A stretch of DNA of 16,954 bases from Deltaproteobacteria bacterium (lineage in GTDB: Bacteria > Desulfobacterota > Desulfuromonadia > Desulfuromonadales > BM103). A program made the translations under genes and the position numbers. Under the pieces are notes generated by a model. It had not been told where the DNA came from. It did no database searches and saw only the letters and a program-made list of their open reading frames with translations. The DNA lies in the NCBI GenBank assembly GCA_024636215.1, contig JAGXHL010000087.1, forward strand, positions 1 to 16,954. The letters run 5' to 3'. Positions 13,871-16,954 of the stretch are shown here, in pieces (the first letter of the stretch is position 1; each line of letters opens with the position of its first letter).

Positions 13871-16545
13871 ATCCTTATATTTTCACACCACGGCGTTATC
13901 TGCGGTCGTTAACTGTTATGGCTGCTGCAGTTCTGCTACAGATACTTTTTGCTGTTCCCGTGATGGCCAACGCCCCGATAACCTCCGCCGCAGAAATTGA
14001 TTATCCACCTTTTAGCATTGTGACCGGCGACGGCCGCGTTGATGGCTTCGCGGTGGAACTACTGCACGCGGCACTCAACGCCATGGGGCGCGACGTCACT
14101 TTCCGCACGGGGACCTGGCCGGAGGTCAGGGCCCTGCTGGAAACCGGTGAGATTCAAGCCCTGCCGCTGGTCGGGCGAACCCCGGAGCGGGAGGCCCTGT
14201 TCGATTTTACTTTCCCCTATATGTCCCTGCACGGCGCGATTGTTGTTCATACTGATACCGATGACATCCATACCCTTAAAGATTTACGTGGCCGCCGGGT
14301 CGCTGTTATGAAGGGGGATAATGCTGAGGAATTTCTGCGGCGCGAAGATCGGGGTATAGATCTTTTCACGACCGATACCTTTGAACAAGCGTTTCAGGCC
14401 CTGCACGCCGGTGACTATGATGCGGTCGTTATCCAGCGCCTGGTGGCGCTACGTTTATTACAGCAAACCGGCCTCGACACCTTGCGCGTGATTGACCGAC
14501 CAATTGATGATTTCCGCCAGGATTTCAGTTTTGCCGTCAAAGAAGGAGATCATGGAACCCTGGCGTTATTAAATGAAGGCTTGGCCCTGGTCATCGCCGA
14601 CGGCACCTATCAGCGCTTGCACGCCAAATGGTTTGCCGAGTTGCAGTTGCCGGCCAAACAGCGCCTCATTGTTGGTGGTGATATCAATTTTCCCCCCTAT
14701 GAATATCTTGATAAACAGGGCAAACCAACCGGCTTTATTACCGAGTTGACACAGGCTATTGCCGTTGAAGCCGGTCTTGATATTGAGATTCGCCTGGGCC
14801 CGTGGGATCAGGTCGTAGAACAACTTGCCGGCGGTGAAATCGATATTATTCAGGGCATATTCTATTCACCCGAACGCAGTCAGCAGTTCGACTTCGGTAC
14901 GTCCCACCTGCTCACCCACTATGTCAGTGCCGTTCGGCGAGGGGGGACTCCTGCGCCCGAATCTTACGCAGAGTTAACCGGCTTACGACTGGTTGTCCAA
15001 CGTGGCGATGTCATTGTTGAGGAGCTACAAGCCCAAGGGTTAACCGCACAATTAACCCTCGTCAACACGCAGGAAGAGGCACTGCGCCAATTGCTCGCTG
15101 GCCAGCATGATTGTTCTCTGGTAGCACGTCTTCCGGCCCTGTCGCTGATTGAGAAAAACAACTGGACCAATCTGCAACTCGGGCGCGAAAGCCTGCTGGA
15201 GCGTCAATATAGCGTTGCTGTCCAAAAAGGACAGCAGGCATTACTGGCAAAACTCAATGAAGGGCTGCAGGCTATTCAGACCAATGGAGAATATCGTCGT
15301 ATCCATGACAAGTGGTTAGCCCATTATCAACAACCAGACACGCTGTGGGTTGCCTTGCGTTATTCCGCGATTATCCTGATTCCGCTGGCGCTGGCGTTGA
15401 TAGTGAACTTTCTATGGTCCTGGTCACTGCGCCGACAGGTTGCCCATCAGACCAGGCAGTTACGTGAAAATCAACTGCAGCTGCAGGCCGTCACCGACAC
15501 GGCCCAGGATGCTATTTTAATGATGAATCCTAAAGGGGAAGTGGCCTTTGCTAATCCAGCCATCCGACAGGTTTTTGGTTATGAGCCGGCAGAGATTATC
15601 GGTAGCGGTTTACACTCTTTTTTTCGCTTTGAGAGGTTTGTAGAAAAAAATCGTGGCGCCATTGCCATTGCCAAGCAGAAAGCGGCGGACACCGGCAGCG
15701 CGACAGTCGTTGAGTTGACGACACAGCATAAGGATGGCCATAAAATCAGCGTCGAGCTATCTCTTGGACAGGTTCAGCTAAAAGAAGGAATTCATGACGT
15801 CGGGGTCCTTCGTGACATTACCGCACGCAAGCAAACCCAACTAGCGCTAAAACAAAAAAATCACGAGTTGGAGCAGTTTGTTTACAGCGTTTCCCATGAT
15901 CTGAAAAGCCCGCTGGTCACCGTAAAGAGCTTTGTGGGGATGTTACGGCAGGATCTGCAGGGTGGTGATACGACACAAATTAACGACGATCTGAACTATA
16001 TCGACAAGGCCGCTAGCAAACTGCAGCTGCTGCTCGATGCCCTGCTGCAATATTCGCGCATCGGCAGATTCGATGCCCCTGCGCAAACCCTGTCTGCCAG
16101 CCAAGTGGTTACTAACTGCTTAACTGCTCTGGCGGGCATCTTACAGCAGCATCAGGTTCAGGTGTCCACCGGCGGATTGACCCGGCAGTTGCATGGAGAT
16201 GTCCTGCATTTCGAACGCATCTGGCAGAACCTCATTGAAAATGCCGTCAAGTATCGGGGTGATCATGCTCATCCCCACATTGAGATCGGGGCAATGCAGC
16301 AGGGCCAAAATGTCGTTTTTTATGTCCGGGACAATGGCATGGGAGTTACTCCTGAACACAGCGAGCGAATCTTCAATCTTTTCTCCCAGCTCAATCCGGA
16401 AAGTGACGGCAGCGGTCTGGGACTGGCTCTGGTGAAGAAAATCGTCTCCATTTATCAGGGGAACATCTGGGTTGAGTCCGGTGGTACGGGCCAGGGCAGT
16501 TGCTTTAAATTTACCCTACCGGGAGCGCTGATCCAAAATGGATAA
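13858..16545 (+). CDS. Histidine kinase with two SBP_bac_3 sensor domains and PAS
   Basis: An 895-residue kinase of BvgS/EvgS-like layout without the phosphorelay tail. A signal/anchor segment (about 17-37) is followed by two tandem periplasmic solute-binding (venus flytrap, SBP_bac_3) domains at about 40-265 and 268-490. The repeats share the pattern D.(N)(F/Y)PP(F/Y)...G...G(F)..EL and each ends with G.Y.R.H.KW. A membrane helix (about 499-525), PAS (about 540-655), HisKA with H680 (VSHDLKSPL) and HATPase_c with N795 (LIENAVKY), DNGMGV and GSGLGL follow. It probably senses amino-acid-like solutes. GGAAGGTGG precedes the ATG, inside the end of the EAL remnant, so the two would be translationally coupled. 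There is no receiver domain and no receiver gene directly after it. Confidence 0.93.
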   Translation: MWPLNPYIFTPRRYLRSLTVMAAAVLLQILFAVPVMANAPITSAAEIDYPPFSIVTGDGRVDGFAVELLHAALNAMGRDVTFRTGTWPEVRALLETGEIQALPLVGRTPEREALFDFTFPYMSLHGAIVVHTDTDDIHTLKDLRGRRVAVMKGDNAEEFLRREDRGIDLFTTDTFEQAFQALHAGDYDAVVIQRLVALRLLQQTGLDTLRVIDRPIDDFRQDFSFAVKEGDHGTLALLNEGLALVIADGTYQRLHAKWFAELQLPAKQRLIVGGDINFPPYEYLDKQGKPTGFITELTQAIAVEAGLDIEIRLGPWDQVVEQLAGGEIDIIQGIFYSPERSQQFDFGTSHLLTHYVSAVRRGGTPAPESYAELTGLRLVVQRGDVIVEELQAQGLTAQLTLVNTQEEALRQLLAGQHDCSLVARLPALSLIEKNNWTNLQLGRESLLERQYSVAVQKGQQALLAKLNEGLQAIQTNGEYRRIHDKWLAHYQQPDTLWVALRYSAIILIPLALALIVNFLWSWSLRRQVAHQTRQLRENQLQLQAVTDTAQDAILMMNPKGEVAFANPAIRQVFGYEPAEIIGSGLHSFFRFERFVEKNRGAIAIAKQKAADTGSATVVELTTQHKDGHKISVELSLGQVQLKEGIHDVGVLRDITARKQTQLALKQKNHELEQFVYSVSHDLKSPLVTVKSFVGMLRQDLQGGDTTQINDDLNYIDKAASKLQLLLDALLQYSRIGRFDAPAQTLSASQVVTNCLTALAGILQQHQVQVSTGGLTRQLHGDVLHFERIWQNLIENAVKYRGDHAHPHIEIGAMQQGQNVVFYVRDNGMGVTPEHSERIFNLFSQLNPESDGSGLGLALVKKIVSIYQGNIWVESGGTGQGSCFKFTLPGALIQNG

Positions 16546-16570
16546 GGCTACATGTCAATCGAACCTCTCT

Positions 16571-16599
16571 TTGACATCCCCTGATGACTGGGTTAAATT
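16571..16599 (+). promoter_or_regulatory. Candidate sigma-70 promoter
   Basis: TTGACA (16571-16576) matches the -35 consensus. After exactly 17 bases comes TAAATT (16594-16599) as -10. It is correctly placed to drive the PAS remnant and the MEDS gene. The 12 bases CCTCTCTTTGAC around its -35 also occur around the -35 of the block at 3447-3517. Confidence 0.55.
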
Positions 16600-16622
16600 G
16601 ACAAGTGTCTGATTTATGAAGG

Positions 16623-16776
16623 GTGTCTGAGAATATAGGGGGTACGACTAAGGTGGCCACCACCTCAGAACAACACTCACAGCGCCTCTCTCAGGCACTC
16701 AAAGCAGCAAAGTGTGGGCTTTGGGACTATCGACTGTTTCCAGCAGTCCTCTTGAGGGAGCCTGAAAGGAGATTTT
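16623..16776 (+). pseudogene. PAS-domain 5' remnant
   Basis: From a GTG at 16623 the frame reads SEQHSQRLSQALKAAKCGLWDYRL, here given as QRLSQALKAAKCGLWDY. This is the usual opening of PAS sensor proteins (RL..AL.AAK.GLWD). After about 16740 the similarity stops and the frame runs uselessly into the next gene. It is the first 40 or so residues of a PAS protein whose remainder is gone. The short length makes the assignment moderate. Confidence 0.5.
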
Positions 16777-16954
16777 ATGATAAAACATGGCTTCGCCGAA
16801 ATAGAACTTCCCCCTGGGACACATATCTGCCAGATTTACAGTGACGAAGATGAACGCAACGATGCCTTGTTGCAGTTTCTGCTCAACGGGCTTAAGCTCA
16901 AAGAGCTAAATGCCTGTTTTTCGGAAAAAATCGATACTGAGCGATTGCGGCAAC
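16777..16954 (+). CDS. MEDS-domain protein, N-terminal part (runs off the window)
   Basis: The ATG at 16777 follows AAAGGAG with good spacing. The 59 visible residues read ELPPGTHICQIYSDEDER, then NDALLQFLLNGLKLKE. These match the start of the MEDS domain (named after the DcmR sensory domain), where HICxxY and an acidic stretch precede a helix of the DxLLxFLxxGL type. Such domains are found in DcmR-like regulators and in front of histidine kinases or receivers. The rest lies beyond the window, so the output domain is unknown. The candidate promoter at 16571-16599 would drive it. Confidence 0.75.
   Translation, partial: MIKHGFAEIELPPGTHICQIYSDEDERNDALLQFLLNGLKLKELNACFSEKIDTERLRQ

Noticed and set aside
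1..16954. CRISPR array, tRNA/rRNA genes, prophage or autonomous IS transposase
   Set aside because: No regularly spaced repeats, no tRNA-like fold or rRNA segment, and no transposase, integrase or phage structural motif was seen on either strand.

Overview
The window reads as a signal-transduction island from a Gram-negative bacterium. The best guess is a Desulfuromonadales-like deltaproteobacterium (Geobacter, Desulfuromonas or Pelobacter type). This is inferred from the style of the content: phytochrome-type histidine kinases paired with Rcp1-like single-domain response regulators, a GEMM-I riboswitch, a bacteriohemerythrin and a small glycine-rich secreted protein. No rRNA, tRNA or other taxonomic marker is present, so the placement is tentative.

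Layout. Positions 1-141 hold most of a palindromic miniature repeat. At 655-965 are the decayed 3' end of a histidine kinase gene and a truncated response regulator. An intact REC-PAS-GGDEF-EAL c-di-GMP enzyme follows (1093-3201). A promoter-like block at 3447-3517 precedes a tight four-gene operon (3551-8669): dCache-PAS kinase, receiver, REC-kinase, receiver. A second, half-deleted copy of the repeat sits exactly on the last stop codon of that operon. Next come a c-di-GMP-I (GEMM-I) riboswitch with an intrinsic terminator (8952-9105) and a bacteriohemerythrin (9309-9725) that lacks one expected iron-ligand histidine. A divergent pair follows: a Gly-rich exported peptide on the minus strand and a UPF0114 membrane protein on the plus strand. 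A frameshifted PAS remnant (11053-11319) abuts a multi-pass membrane histidine kinase (11320-12939). The third repeat copy (12936-13104) supplies that kinase's stop codon. A second copy of the promoter-like block (13196-13269) leads into a 5'-truncated EAL remnant, which overlaps a kinase with two periplasmic SBP_bac_3 sensor domains (13858-16545). The window ends in another PAS remnant and the start of a MEDS-domain protein.

How it fits together. The complete genes would sense external ligands (dCache, two venus-flytrap domains, a membrane sensor) and pass phosphate to receivers that carry no DNA-binding domain. They would also make or break c-di-GMP and read c-di-GMP through RNA to control an oxygen- or diiron-binding protein. 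The remnants (HK 3' end, RR 5' end, two PAS 5' ends, EAL 3' end) show repeated deletion and re-joining of signalling modules. The palindromic repeat recurs at or near several of these sites. The observations most worth a second look are the stop-codon-located palindromic element, the riboswitch with a repeated switching strand upstream of a ligand-substituted hemerythrin, and the duplicated promoter/leader block.
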